Positions 18,635 to 28,148 of a stretch of DNA of 64,000 bases are shown here, piece by piece. The translations under genes were made by a program, and so were the position numbers. Each line of letters begins with the position of its first letter. Positions within the stretch are counted from its first letter, which is position 1. Below the pieces are notes generated by a model. It searched no databases, was not told the DNA's origin, and saw only the letters and a list, made by a program, of their open reading frames with translations. The DNA is from Ilyomonas sp963790435. Lineage in GTDB: Bacteria; Bacteroidota; Bacteroidia; Chitinophagales; Chitinophagaceae. The stretch lies in NCBI GenBank assembly GCA_963790435.1, contig CAWBOI010000006.1, positions 186,001-250,000 of the forward strand. Direction: 5' to 3'.

Positions 18635-20467
18635 ATGAAAAAGCAAATTCTCCTCTGTTCTCTTTTAGTCATTCAAACGTTTGTTTTTGCACAAAATTCA
18701 TCATGGCACCGGGCAGGCAATCACATCACCACTCCCTGGGCAGATAGTGTAAATGTAAACAATGTATTGCCAGATTATCCGCGTCCGCAATTGCAACGCG
18801 CCAACTGGACGAATCTAAACGGTTTGTGGCAATATTCTATTTTACCCAAAAGTGAGGAAAGCCGCATCCCTGCTACATCTCAAGGCAATATACTCGTTCC
18901 GTTCGCAGTAGAATCAGCCCTTTCCGGCGTAGGCAAAACGGTTGGAAAAGACAGCGTGCTTTGGTACAAAAGAGATGTTACCATTCCTTCAAACACTGCA
19001 AACAAAACCGTCTTACTGCACTTTGGTGCGATTGACTGGCGCAGCGATATTTATGTAAATGGCACAAAGGTATTTACACATGAAGGCGGCTACGATCCGT
19101 TTACGGTTGACATTACTTCGTCCATTAAAAAAGGGGCAAAACAAAACCTTGCTGTTTGCGTATGGGACCCAACGGACGCAGGCTCGCAACCTACCGGCAA
19201 GCAACGCATTAAGCCCGAAGGCATCTGGTACACGCCGGTTACCGGCATCTGGCAAACGGTATGGCTGGAAGCCGTTCCTAAAACATACATTGCATCAACC
19301 AAACAAACACCTGACGTTGACAACAACTCGCTTCAAATCAGCGCACTCATAGCAAACAGGCAACCCGGTGATGAACTTCGGTTTACCGCGATGAACGGCG
19401 GGCAAACGGTGGTAACACAAACTGTAAAAGATACGGCTGCTTCACTCATTATTTCGAATCCTGATTTGTGGTCGCCATCACATCCGCATCTGTACGATTT
19501 GAACATTGCCGTACTGCGCAATGGCAAAGTGGTTGACGAAGTAAAGAGCTATTTCGCCATGCGAAAAATCTCTATAGCGCCCGATGCCAATGGCGTTCAA
19601 CGCATGATGCTGAACAATCAGTTCCTGTTTCAATACGGTCCATTGGACCAGGGTTGGTGGCCCGACGGCTTGTACACCGCTCCCACCGATGCCGCTTTAA
19701 AATTTGATTTAATCAAAACAAAAGAAATGGGCTTTAATATGATTCGCAAACATATTAAAGTAGAGCCTGCCCGCTGGTATCGCTACTGCGATGAGCTGGG
19801 TATCGTAGTATGGCAGGATATGCCAAGCGGTGACCTTGGCAATCGTTGGGAGAACCGTCCCGGCGTGCTGGGACGAGCCACAGACAAAGACCGCACGCCC
19901 GAATCAGAAGGGTATTACCACAAAGAATGGAATGTCATTATGGATGCACTGCACAACTTTCCCTGCATCGTGGTATGGACGCCGTTTAACGAAGCCTGGG
20001 GACAATTTAAAACAGTTGAAATTGCAAACTGGACAAAGCAAAAAGACCCTTCGCGTTTAGTGAATAGTGCCAGCGGCGGTAATTTTTACAATGTGGGCGA
20101 CATTATTGACCTGCACAGTTACCCCGATCCCGCCATGCCGCGCCCCGATTTGTTTGGTGCGAAAGAAGCACTTGTATGTGGCGAGTTTGGCGGCTTAGGT
20201 TTACCGTTGGATGGTCATACCTGGCAGCAACGCAGCTGGGGTTATCAAAGCTTTAAAAATAGCGATACCATGTTTTCCCGCTATCAAACTTTAACCAAAA
20301 AGCTGGCAGAGTTGATACCGCATGGCTTATCGGCGGCGGTTTATACGCAAACCACCGATGTGGAAGGTGAAGTAAACGGCTTTATGACGTATGATAGAAA
20401 AGTAATGAAGATGCCATTGGAAAAACTGAATGCGGAAAATACAAGGTTGTATAGCATAAGTAAATAA
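18635..20467 (+). CDS. Secreted GH2-family glycosidase (beta-galactosidase/glucuronidase type)
   Basis: This 610-residue protein has a signal peptide ending FVFAQ. Domains in order: sugar-binding jelly roll (residues about 40-220; LHFGAIDWRSDIYVNGTKVF; GIWYTPVTGIWQTVWLE), immunoglobulin-like domain (about 220-310), and TIM barrel (MGFNMIRKHIKVEPARWY; CDELGIVVWQDMPSGD). The acid/base Glu is in VVWTPFNEAWGQF and the nucleophile Glu in LVCGEFGGLGL. GH2 members hydrolyse beta-galactosides, beta-glucuronides, beta-mannosides or alpha-L-arabinosides; which one is not clear. It is shorter than LacZ, lacking the extra C-terminal domains. A CAAACGTTTG palindrome lies inside its signal-peptide codons (18674-18683). 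Confidence 0.9.
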   Translation: MKKQILLCSLLVIQTFVFAQNSSWHRAGNHITTPWADSVNVNNVLPDYPRPQLQRANWTNLNGLWQYSILPKSEESRIPATSQGNILVPFAVESALSGVGKTVGKDSVLWYKRDVTIPSNTANKTVLLHFGAIDWRSDIYVNGTKVFTHEGGYDPFTVDITSSIKKGAKQNLAVCVWDPTDAGSQPTGKQRIKPEGIWYTPVTGIWQTVWLEAVPKTYIASTKQTPDVDNNSLQISALIANRQPGDELRFTAMNGGQTVVTQTVKDTAASLIISNPDLWSPSHPHLYDLNIAVLRNGKVVDEVKSYFAMRKISIAPDANGVQRMMLNNQFLFQYGPLDQGWWPDGLYTAPTDAALKFDLIKTKEMGFNMIRKHIKVEPARWYRYCDELGIVVWQDMPSGDLGNRWENRPGVLGRATDKDRTPESEGYYHKEWNVIMDALHNFPCIVVWTPFNEAWGQFKTVEIANWTKQKDPSRLVNSASGGNFYNVGDIIDLHSYPDPAMPRPDLFGAKEALVCGEFGGLGLPLDGHTWQQRSWGYQSFKNSDTMFSRYQTLTKKLAELIPHGLSAAVYTQTTDVEGEVNGFMTYDRKVMKMPLEKLNAENTRLYSISK

Positions 20468-20520
20468 AGTAAAGCAAGCCAGGTAGTTGTACAAAATGAA
20501 TCGAAATCAGTAGGGTCGCC

Positions 20521-20749
20521 GTCATTCTGCCCCAACACTACTGTTGGTGCCCTCAACACGAACTCAAACTTTTATCAAGATAGCGAGGGCTTTGTGCGGA
20601 GCCTGATAATTGAATAATGAAGATGCTGCAATGAAATGAATTTGTTTATAACATAGTAACAGATTTATATTGGCGAGAGCAGATTCCGCACAAAGCCCTC
20701 GTAAAAACGTAAAAGTGCAGCATCGTGTTGAGGGCATTTGCGGAATGAC
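20521..20749. repeat. Long imperfect palindrome (MITE-like or structured intergenic element)
   Basis: Three nested complementary blocks occur in mirror order: GTCATTC (20521) with GAATGAC (20743); GCCCTCAACACGA (20549) with TCGTGTTGAGGGC (20723); CGAGGGCTTTGTGCGGA (20584) with TCCGCACAAAGCCCTCG (20685). The whole 229-bp unit could fold as one hairpin. No transposase is inside. It occupies the gene-free stretch 20468-20859. Confidence 0.75.
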
Positions 20750-20859
20750 GATTCCCAGTTTCAGTCAAGCAGGAATTTAGTAAACACTGGAAAGGTTTCG
20801 TAATCAAGATTTTCGTGTAAAAACAAATCCACAACAACTTGTTATCTTGTTTGTTTCCC

Positions 20860-21955
20860 ATGAATAACAACACAATGCCGGTTAAAGCTTCACATACTCC
20901 TTTTTATACTGATTACAGCTTTTGCGGCTTGTGGCAAAAGCAATAATCATAACGTTGTTACGCCACCAACCGATACAACGCCGGTTCGCACCAACACATT
21001 CACCAATCCTTTGCTTCCTTCAGGTCCCGACCCGTGGGTAGAGCAAAAAGATGGTTATTACTATTACACGCATACATTGGGCAATCGCATCGCTTTGTGG
21101 AAGACAGCTAAAATGGACGAATTAAAAAATGCGGCGCCAGTAACCGTTTGGAATGCTGTTGCTAATTCAGATTATTCCGGCGATATATGGGCGCCCGAAC
21201 TTCATTTTTTAAACAACAAATGGTACTTGTATTTTGCTGCAGATAACGGGGGCAACAACAATACACATCGCATTTATGTGTTGGAAAATGAATCGCCCGA
21301 CCCGACAACAGGCACATGGACATTTAGAGGAAAATTAACGGATGCTACCAACAAATGGGCGATTGATGCTTCTGTGTTTACCTACAATAACAACAACTAT
21401 TTTATCTGGAGCGGATGGCAGGGTGATGCCAATGGCGAACAGGACATTTTTATCGCGCAACTTTCCAACCCTTACACCGTTGGCAGCGAGCGGGTACTGA
21501 TTTCAAAGCCCACCTATGATTGGGAAACCCGCGTTTCAAATGGAATAAACATAGCCGTAAATGAAGGACCGGAAGCGTTGATCAATTCTTCAAACCAACT
21601 TTTTCTTACCTTCTCAGCAGGCGGTTGCTGGAGCGATGATTATTGCCTTGGCTTGCTCACCCTACGCAACGGTGGCAACCCGCTGAATGCAGCCGACTGG
21701 ACAAAAAGTACAACGCCTGTTTTTACAAAAAATACATTCGGCAACGCGTATGCGCCGGGGCACAACGGCTTCTTCAAATCACCCGACGGAAAAGAAGACT
21801 GGATTATTTATCATGCAAATAACAATTCCGGACAAGGTTGTGGTGATACCCGAAACCCGCGAATGCAAAAGTTTACCTGGAACAGCGATGGTTCGCCAGA
21901 CTTCGGATCTCCGGTAAGCTTACATGTGGTGGTTACAAAACCTTCAGGTGAATAA
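20860..21955 (+). pseudogene. GH43-family lipoprotein glycosidase, frame broken in the signal peptide
   Basis: The mature part is a five-bladed GH43-like propeller: LLPSGPDPWVEQKDGYYYYT with the base Asp, DIWAPELHFLNNKWYLYFAA, KWAIDASVFTYNNNNYFIW with the second Asp, VNEGPEALINS with the acid Glu, and APGHNGFFKSPDG. In the same frame directly upstream lies an obvious lipoprotein signal (LHILLFILITAFAACGKSNN) but no start codon. ATG 20860 or ATG 20875 are one frame away, and removing one base near GTTAAAGCTT (20882-20891) joins MPVK to LHILLFI. So either a frameshift or an assembly indel is present. An internal TTG (21011) is a poor alternative because it deletes the signal. Confidence 0.82.
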
Positions 21956-22024
21956 AAGTAAAGACATCAGTCTCATAAGTTCAATGCTGATGTTTGTTTT
22001 TGTTGAATTTTTTAAATAATAACT

Positions 22025-24493
22025 ATGAAAAAAATTATTTTGTTTTTGTGGCTTTTTGTGTTGGTACAAAATATTAATGCGCAACTGCAAAAAGCACCCG
22101 CTTATCCCCTCATTAACCATGATCCTTATTTCAGCGTTTGGTCGTTTACCGATGAGCTGAATGCCAGTCCCACAAAGCATTGGACAGGTGCTACACAATC
22201 CCTCGTTGGACTTTTGAAAGTGGATGGCAAAGCTTATCGTTTTATGGGCGATATGGACAAAAGTTATAAAGCCATTTTGCCCGCAGCCGATGAAGAAGCT
22301 TACAAAGTAAAATATACTGAAGCCGAACCTGCAGGCGACTGGAAAGGCGCGGGCTTTAACGATGCTTCATGGAAGACGGGAACCGCACCGTTTGGAGATG
22401 ACAATTCTCCTGCAAAAACAAAATGGAATAGCCACGACATTTGGGTGCGTCGTGTGTTCAATGTGGTAAAACCTTATGCGGGTGATTTGTTTCTAAAAAT
22501 TCAGCACGACGATAATGCGGAAGTGTATCTGAATGGGGAAAAGATTTATGATCATACCGGCTGGCTGAACAAAATCAAATATATACCCGTTGAAAACAAA
22601 CTAAAAAAAGGCGAGAACATTCTTGCCATTCATGTTGCCAACACGGCTGGCGGCGCCTGGTTAGATGCGGGTTTGTCAACCGAAGAAGTAACAAAAACAA
22701 ACGGGATCATTGAGAAAGCAAAACAAACCAGCGTAGTGATGAATGCTACACAAACGGTTTACGGTTTTGAATGCGGCAATGTGGATTTGAAACTCACTTT
22801 CACTTCGCCGTTGCTGATGAACGATTTGATGTTGATCTCCCGCCCTGTATCCTATCTTTCTTTTGCCGTAAAATCGAACGATAACAAAACGCACAACGCG
22901 CAACTCTATTTGGGCGTCTCGTCTGATTTGGCTGTGAACGTACCTTCTGAGGAAGTAAAAGCCACCCAATACACATCGGGCAATCTGAGCTTGCTAAAAG
23001 CCGGAACCATTGCCCAGCCTGTATTGCAGAAGAAAGGCGATGACGTTCGCATAGATTGGGGCTATGTATATGTTGCCCTTCCGCAAAGCGAAAAAGGAAC
23101 ACAAAATATTACTGCAAAGAATGATGGCATTAACAGCTTTGTAAATAGCGCAAAAACAAACTCCGCTTCACAAGGCAAAAACCTGATGTTGAATACAACG
23201 TTTGGTTTTGCACCGATTGCTAAGGAAGAACAAACGAAATATATCATGATTGGTTATGATGATATTTATTCGATTCAGTACTTCCATCAGAACCTTCGTC
23301 CGTATTGGAATAGAGACGGAAAAAGCTCCATCGAACAGCAGTTTGGTTTTGCCCAAAAAAGTTATGATGATGTTATGAAGCAATGCGATGCTTTTAATCA
23401 ACAAATGTACAACGATGCCCAAAAAGCAGGCGGCGATGAGTACGCAAAGTTGTGCGTGGCAGCGTACCGGCAAAGCATTTCAGCACATAAATTATTGATG
23501 AGTCCGCAGGGTGAAATTTTGTTCCTTTCCAAAGAAAACTTTAGCAACGGTTCTATCAATACAGTGGATATAACTTATCCTTCCGCGCCGTTGTATCTCA
23601 TCTACAATACCGATTTACTCAAAGGCATGATGAATGGCATTTTTTATTACAGCGAAAGCGGACAATGGAAGCATGATTTTGCTGCGCACGATTTGGGAAC
23701 GTATCCCCTGGCAAATGGGCAAACCTATGGTGAAGGAATGCCTGTGGAAGAAAGCGGAAATATGCTGATTGTGGCGGCTGCAATATGCAAGCGCGAAGGC
23801 AAGGCTGACTATGCCAAAAAGCACTGGCAAACCTTAACCACCTGGACAAATTACCTGATGCAAAACGGCTTCGATCCTGCTAATCAATTGTGCACGGATG
23901 ACTTTGCGGGACATCTTGCCCGCAATGCAAACTTATCTGGCAAAGCCATTGAAGGCATTGGCAGTTATGCCATGCTTGCCGATATGTTGGGAGATAAAGC
24001 CACCGCTCAAAAATATCATGACAGTGCTGTGGCGATGGCAGGCAGATGGCAGCAAATGGCGAATGATGGCGACCACTTTGCGCTTACGTTCAGCGACAAA
24101 AATACATGGAGCCAGAAGTACAACCTCGTGTGGGATAAGGTTTTGGATTTGCACCTTTTCCCGGAAAGCGTGTTTGATAAAGAAATCGCCTTTTATCTCA
24201 CCAAGCAGAATGAATTTGGCTTGCCTTTAGACAGCCGGAAAACCTACACCAAAAGCGACTGGATTTTGTGGACGGCAACCATGGCAAGCAACAAAAACGA
24301 TTTCAAAAAATTGGTTGATCCGGTGTTCAAATACGCTACGGAAACACCAACGCGCGTGCCTTTGAGCGACTGGCACGAAACCACCGATGGCAAGCAAGTT
24401 GGCTTCCAGGCAAGAAGCGTTGTGGGCGGTTATTTTATGAAGTTGCTGGATGATAAAATGCACAGCGGTGCTTCAGCGAGAACGAACAACTAA
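22025..24493 (+). CDS. Exported DUF4965/DUF5127/DUF1793 (glutaminase-A-like) protein
   Basis: This 822-residue protein has a signal peptide ending NINA. Order of regions: LQKAPAYPLINHDPYFSVWS, typical of the DUF4964 start; a galactose-binding-like insert (DIWVRRVFNV; LKIQHDDNAEVYLNGEKIYD); DUF5127; then the alpha/alpha-toroid DUF4965/DUF1793 part (AYRQSISAHKLLMSPQGEIL; YPLANGQTYGEGMPVEESGN; VPLSDWHETTDG). The family is named for fungal glutaminase A, yet bacterial members sit in glycan loci and are suspected glycosidases. It sits 69 bp after the GH43 lipoprotein, in the same direction. Confidence 0.88.
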   Translation: MKKIILFLWLFVLVQNINAQLQKAPAYPLINHDPYFSVWSFTDELNASPTKHWTGATQSLVGLLKVDGKAYRFMGDMDKSYKAILPAADEEAYKVKYTEAEPAGDWKGAGFNDASWKTGTAPFGDDNSPAKTKWNSHDIWVRRVFNVVKPYAGDLFLKIQHDDNAEVYLNGEKIYDHTGWLNKIKYIPVENKLKKGENILAIHVANTAGGAWLDAGLSTEEVTKTNGIIEKAKQTSVVMNATQTVYGFECGNVDLKLTFTSPLLMNDLMLISRPVSYLSFAVKSNDNKTHNAQLYLGVSSDLAVNVPSEEVKATQYTSGNLSLLKAGTIAQPVLQKKGDDVRIDWGYVYVALPQSEKGTQNITAKNDGINSFVNSAKTNSASQGKNLMLNTTFGFAPIAKEEQTKYIMIGYDDIYSIQYFHQNLRPYWNRDGKSSIEQQFGFAQKSYDDVMKQCDAFNQQMYNDAQKAGGDEYAKLCVAAYRQSISAHKLLMSPQGEILFLSKENFSNGSINTVDITYPSAPLYLIYNTDLLKGMMNGIFYYSESGQWKHDFAAHDLGTYPLANGQTYGEGMPVEESGNMLIVAAAICKREGKADYAKKHWQTLTTWTNYLMQNGFDPANQLCTDDFAGHLARNANLSGKAIEGIGSYAMLADMLGDKATAQKYHDSAVAMAGRWQQMANDGDHFALTFSDKNTWSQKYNLVWDKVLDLHLFPESVFDKEIAFYLTKQNEFGLPLDSRKTYTKSDWILWTATMASNKNDFKKLVDPVFKYATETPTRVPLSDWHETTDGKQVGFQARSVVGGYFMKLLDDKMHSGASARTNN

Positions 24494-24504
24494 TCAATCT
24501 TTAC

Positions 24505-24543
24505 CATAAACCTATAAAGTTTTAAAAACTTTATAGGTTTATG
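24505..24543. terminator. AT-rich perfect hairpin after the DUF4965 gene
   Basis: CATAAACCTATAAAGTTTT (24505-24523) is perfectly complementary to AAAACTTTATAGGTTTATG (24525-24543), a 19-bp stem with a one-base spacer, 12 bp after the stop codon. It lacks a T-run, so it may act as an mRNA 3'-end stabiliser or be a dispersed element rather than a classical terminator. Confidence 0.55.
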
Positions 24544-24625
24544 CTCTATCTTTTTATACAAGCAGTTAGTTTTTAAAACGCGGATAGTCTTGTCTGCGTT
24601 TTTACATGTATGAAATGCAATTTTC

Positions 24626-24710
24626 ACCACAGAGCCAAAAAGAAGATAGAGTTTACACAGAGAATATATCTCTGCAAAACCTCTGTCTTCTCTCGTTCTC
24701 TGCGGTAAAA
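24626..24710. repeat. Dispersed imperfect inverted repeat, copy C
   Basis: It begins ACCACAGAGCCAAAAAGAAG and ends CGTTCTCTGCGGTAAAA, with inner blocks ACACAGAGA and CCTCTGTCTTC that are complementary in part. Together with copies A and B it marks gaps between glycosidase genes. Confidence 0.6.
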
Positions 24711-24786
24711 AAATCTTTCATCATCAATTGTAAAGCATTATCACATTGCTTATCTTGTTTAACCATTTGATTATTCTTGTATTGCT

Positions 24787-26820
24787 ATGAAGCCAATGTT
24801 TGTTTTTGCCGCTTTTTTACTGCTGTTTTTATCTGTTGCTTTTGCACAAAAAAAAGAAAGCAAATCCGCTTTTGAAGGTTATGTATATAGCCGTGCGCCA
24901 TTGCACGAAAATCAATATATACCCTTGCCTTTGGGTGCTATTCAACCCCAAGGCTGGCTTCGCGAAATGCTCATTCGGCAGAAGAACGGTGCCACCGGCA
25001 ATTTGGATAAACTTTATCCGTTGGTGATGGGCAGTCGCAACGGGTGGCTGGGCGGTGATGGGGACCAATGGGAGCGGGGCCCTTATTGGATAGATGGCTT
25101 GCTGCCCCTGGCTTACATACTGGATGATAAAGAACTGATAGCGAAAGTGAAACCCTGGATAGAATGGACGATCAACAGTCAGCAGCCCGACGGCTATTTT
25201 GGTCCGTCGAAAGATTATGGTTACGAGCCGGGATTGCAACGCGATAACAGTCGGGATTGGTGGCCCAAAATGGTAATGCTGAAAGTGTTGCAACAATATT
25301 ATACTGCCACCAACGATAAGCGTGTAATCAATTTACTCACCAATTATTTTAAGTATCAACTGAAAGAACTGCCTCTAAAACCGCTTGACCATTGGACATT
25401 TTGGGCGCGCTATCGTGCGGGTGATAACCTGGAAGTAGTGGATTGGTTGTACAACATTACCGGCGATAAATTTTTATTGGATTTGGGTGATCTGCTGCAC
25501 AAGCAATCTTTCAACTTTACGGATGCATTTTTAAACACCGATCTGCTGTCTAAAGCCGGAAGCATACACGGTGTTAATCTTGCGCAAGGTATGAAGGAGC
25601 CCATCATTTATTATCAGCAACATCCCGATACACAGTATGTAGAAGCGATGCAGAAGGGCTTTGCCGATTTGCGTAAATATGATGAGATGGCGCATGGCTT
25701 GTTTGGTGGCGATGAAGCTTTGCATGGCAACAATCCAACGCAAGGATCGGAATTGTGCACGGCGGTAGAAATGATGTACACGCTGGAAAATACATTGGCA
25801 ATTACCGGCGATGTAGGCTATGCAGACCGACTCGAAAAGATTGCTTTCAATGCCTTGCCAACACAAACCACAGACGACTATTTGAATCGCCAGTATTTTC
25901 AACAAGCCAACCAGGTAATGATTACTCGCACGGCGCACAATTTCGATGTAAACCATGATGGTACGGATGTATGTTATGGCTTACTCACCGGCTATCCCTG
26001 CTGCACTTCCAACATGCACCAGGGCTGGCCAAAATTTACACAAAACCTTTGGTATGCTACTGCCGATAAAGGTTTGGCAGCACTGGTGTATTCGCCAAGC
26101 AATGTAACGGCTTATGTTGCGGATGGCACACTTGTATCTATAAAGGAAGAGACTGAATATCCGTTTGAAGAAAGCATAAGGTTTACTTTAAATATGGGTA
26201 AAAACAAAGGCGCGGTTTCGTTTCCTTTTCACCTGCGCATTCCAGCCTGGTGCAATGCAGCAACCATCAAAATAAATGGGACTGTATGGCAGAAAGTGCA
26301 GGGCAATCAAATCACAAAAATCAACCGCGACTGGAAAAGCGGTGATGTAATAGAATTGCAACTGCCCATGCACATTTTTAAAAACACCTGGTATGAGAAC
26401 TCGCAATCGGTGGAACGCGGACCCATTGTATATGCTTTGAAAATTGGCGAGCAGGTAAATAAAGTAGTGAACAATAAAGACTCTGCACAATACGGCAAAG
26501 ATTATTACGAAGTGTTGCCTACCACGCCCTGGAATTATGGCTTGCTGAATGTGCCCGATAACAAGCTGGACGAGAACTTTTTGGTGCAAAAACAAACCAC
26601 CGTTGCCAGCTATCCCTGGAACCTTGAGGCTGCACCAGTTTCTATAAAAACAAAAGCGAAACGCATTCCTGATTGGCAACTGTACAACCAAATGGCAGGA
26701 CCGATTCCCTATAGCATTGCTTACAATTTGGAAACCGCTAAAGAAGAGGAAGAAATTATATTGGTGCCCTACGGCTGCACTCAGTTGCGCATATCGCAAT
26801 TCCCTGTGGTAGGAAGGTAA
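24787..26820 (+). CDS. Secreted GH127-family enzyme (beta-L-arabinofuranosidase type)
   Basis: This 677-residue protein has a signal peptide ending VAFAQ. An alpha/alpha barrel (DUF1680) follows: IQPQGWLREMLIRQKNG, GDQWERGPYWIDGLLPLAY, GLFGGDEALHGNNPTQGSEL with the candidate general-acid Glu, then YGLLTGYPCCTSNMHQGWPK. The Cys-Cys-x-x-N motif in the last block is the family's zinc-bound, nucleophile-bearing cysteine cluster. C-terminal beta domains end near RISQFPVVG. Family members release beta-L-arabinofuranose from plant glycoproteins and arabinans. It fits with the GH43 enzymes and closes the + strand glycan region. Confidence 0.92.
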   Translation: MKPMFVFAAFLLLFLSVAFAQKKESKSAFEGYVYSRAPLHENQYIPLPLGAIQPQGWLREMLIRQKNGATGNLDKLYPLVMGSRNGWLGGDGDQWERGPYWIDGLLPLAYILDDKELIAKVKPWIEWTINSQQPDGYFGPSKDYGYEPGLQRDNSRDWWPKMVMLKVLQQYYTATNDKRVINLLTNYFKYQLKELPLKPLDHWTFWARYRAGDNLEVVDWLYNITGDKFLLDLGDLLHKQSFNFTDAFLNTDLLSKAGSIHGVNLAQGMKEPIIYYQQHPDTQYVEAMQKGFADLRKYDEMAHGLFGGDEALHGNNPTQGSELCTAVEMMYTLENTLAITGDVGYADRLEKIAFNALPTQTTDDYLNRQYFQQANQVMITRTAHNFDVNHDGTDVCYGLLTGYPCCTSNMHQGWPKFTQNLWYATADKGLAALVYSPSNVTAYVADGTLVSIKEETEYPFEESIRFTLNMGKNKGAVSFPFHLRIPAWCNAATIKINGTVWQKVQGNQITKINRDWKSGDVIELQLPMHIFKNTWYENSQSVERGPIVYALKIGEQVNKVVNNKDSAQYGKDYYEVLPTTPWNYGLLNVPDNKLDENFLVQKQTTVASYPWNLEAAPVSIKTKAKRIPDWQLYNQMAGPIPYSIAYNLETAKEEEEIILVPYGCTQLRISQFPVVGR

Positions 26821-27018
26821 ACAAAGAAGTAAGGATAATTGATAATTATTTGCTCGCATGTGCAGGTATTATACTGCATCGCATAAAATTGCATAAGTAT
26901 GGCAACCAACCTCTCGATGATGCAAACCTATATTAGTAGATACTGCACCAATCAAATGTTTTTCTTCCACTTTGTTTGGCAGTAAATAAATCAATAGCGA
27001 AACAGTTTTCGTTTAGCC

Positions 27019-28083
27019 TTACATTACCGCCAGCCGCGCATATATTTCCATCATCGCTGCCTGGTCTATCAATGACTTTGCTTTTTTCTTACCAAGCAAA
27101 TTATTGTTACCTCTTTCTTCTTTCCAAATTCGCTCTGCATCATCTATAAAAAATTGAAGCTCATTTTTGTTTTTGTTCACTTTATACAGTTCAATAAAAC
27201 CTCGCAACAACACAGCATTGAACCAGTAGTTATCCGGTAATTTTCCGTTTTTATAAAACTGTTCTTTTGCAGCTTTTGCAATGCGTTCAGCTTCATCGAG
27301 GTAAGTTTGTTTTTGCGTGATTTTATACAACAGCACATTCGTTTGTAACATCGTGCCCGTGTTGTAAGTAAAAATGGCTTTGCCAATTTCCAACGAAGGA
27401 ATTTTGATGTTATCATAATACAAACCTTCCGGCGATTGCAAATGCTGGTTTACCCAACGATACAACAACAACGCAGTGTCTAAGTAAGGCTTCTGTTTTG
27501 TGATGTTGTATAACTGCAACAAAATCAAAATGCCTGGTCCGTTGCTGCAGGTGTTCTTGCTCGTTTTGTGGTCTTCTTCCCAATATAAGCCACCGCCCGA
27601 AAGCGTATCAAAGCCCGTCATCATAAAGCGTTCTATTTCTTTCGCTTTATCTAAATACAATGGCTGGTGCAGGCGGTTGTAAGCGTCAAGGTACGCAATG
27701 GCAACCCATTGGTTATCATCGTAAAACCGGGTGTCGCGTTTTTCTTTTGCCACATAAGCCTGGTAACCGGCTGCCGGTGGGCGCGGACTGTAATATTGGT
27801 CAATGGCTTTCACCACCGGCTGCATCGTGTTATTGGTAACCATTGCATCAACTTCGTTGGTGGCTTGTACAAGCGCGCATAAGGGCCATAAGTACGAATG
27901 CGGATGTTCGTTCTTACTGCTATCAGTAGTTTCAATGTACAAACCTGTTTTTTCATCGTAAAAATATTTGTTGATATTGTTTTCAATAGCGCGGATGTGT
28001 TGCCGGTAATCGTTTTGTACTGATTGTGCAAAAACAAAAGACGACGCAACAACTGATAAAACAAAAGCAATGGTTTTTAGCAT
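27019..28083 (-). CDS. Exported GH76-like glycosidase
   Basis: This 354-residue protein has a signal peptide ending FVFAQ. It is an (alpha/alpha)6 barrel with the consecutive aspartates typical of GH76 endo-alpha-1,6-mannanases in RFYDDNQWVAIAYLDAY (residues about 119-135), plus GGLYWEEDHKTSKNTCSNGP and IFTYNTGTMLQTNVLLYK. It is probably the last gene of the - strand operon headed by the VCBS protein; the gap from the haloperoxidase stop is about 65 bp. It converges with the GH127 gene. Substrate could be an alpha-mannan, though related barrels have other specificities. Confidence 0.82.
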   Translation of the reverse strand: MLKTIAFVLSVVASSFVFAQSVQNDYRQHIRAIENNINKYFYDEKTGLYIETTDSSKNEHPHSYLWPLCALVQATNEVDAMVTNNTMQPVVKAIDQYYSPRPPAAGYQAYVAKEKRDTRFYDDNQWVAIAYLDAYNRLHQPLYLDKAKEIERFMMTGFDTLSGGGLYWEEDHKTSKNTCSNGPGILILLQLYNITKQKPYLDTALLLYRWVNQHLQSPEGLYYDNIKIPSLEIGKAIFTYNTGTMLQTNVLLYKITQKQTYLDEAERIAKAAKEQFYKNGKLPDNYWFNAVLLRGFIELYKVNKNKNELQFFIDDAERIWKEERGNNNLLGKKKAKSLIDQAAMMEIYARLAVM

Positions 28084-28148
28084 AAATATAAAAATTCAGT
28101 TGATTATCGTAATAAAAAATGTGTAAAAACAAACGGTCTGCTTATCAC

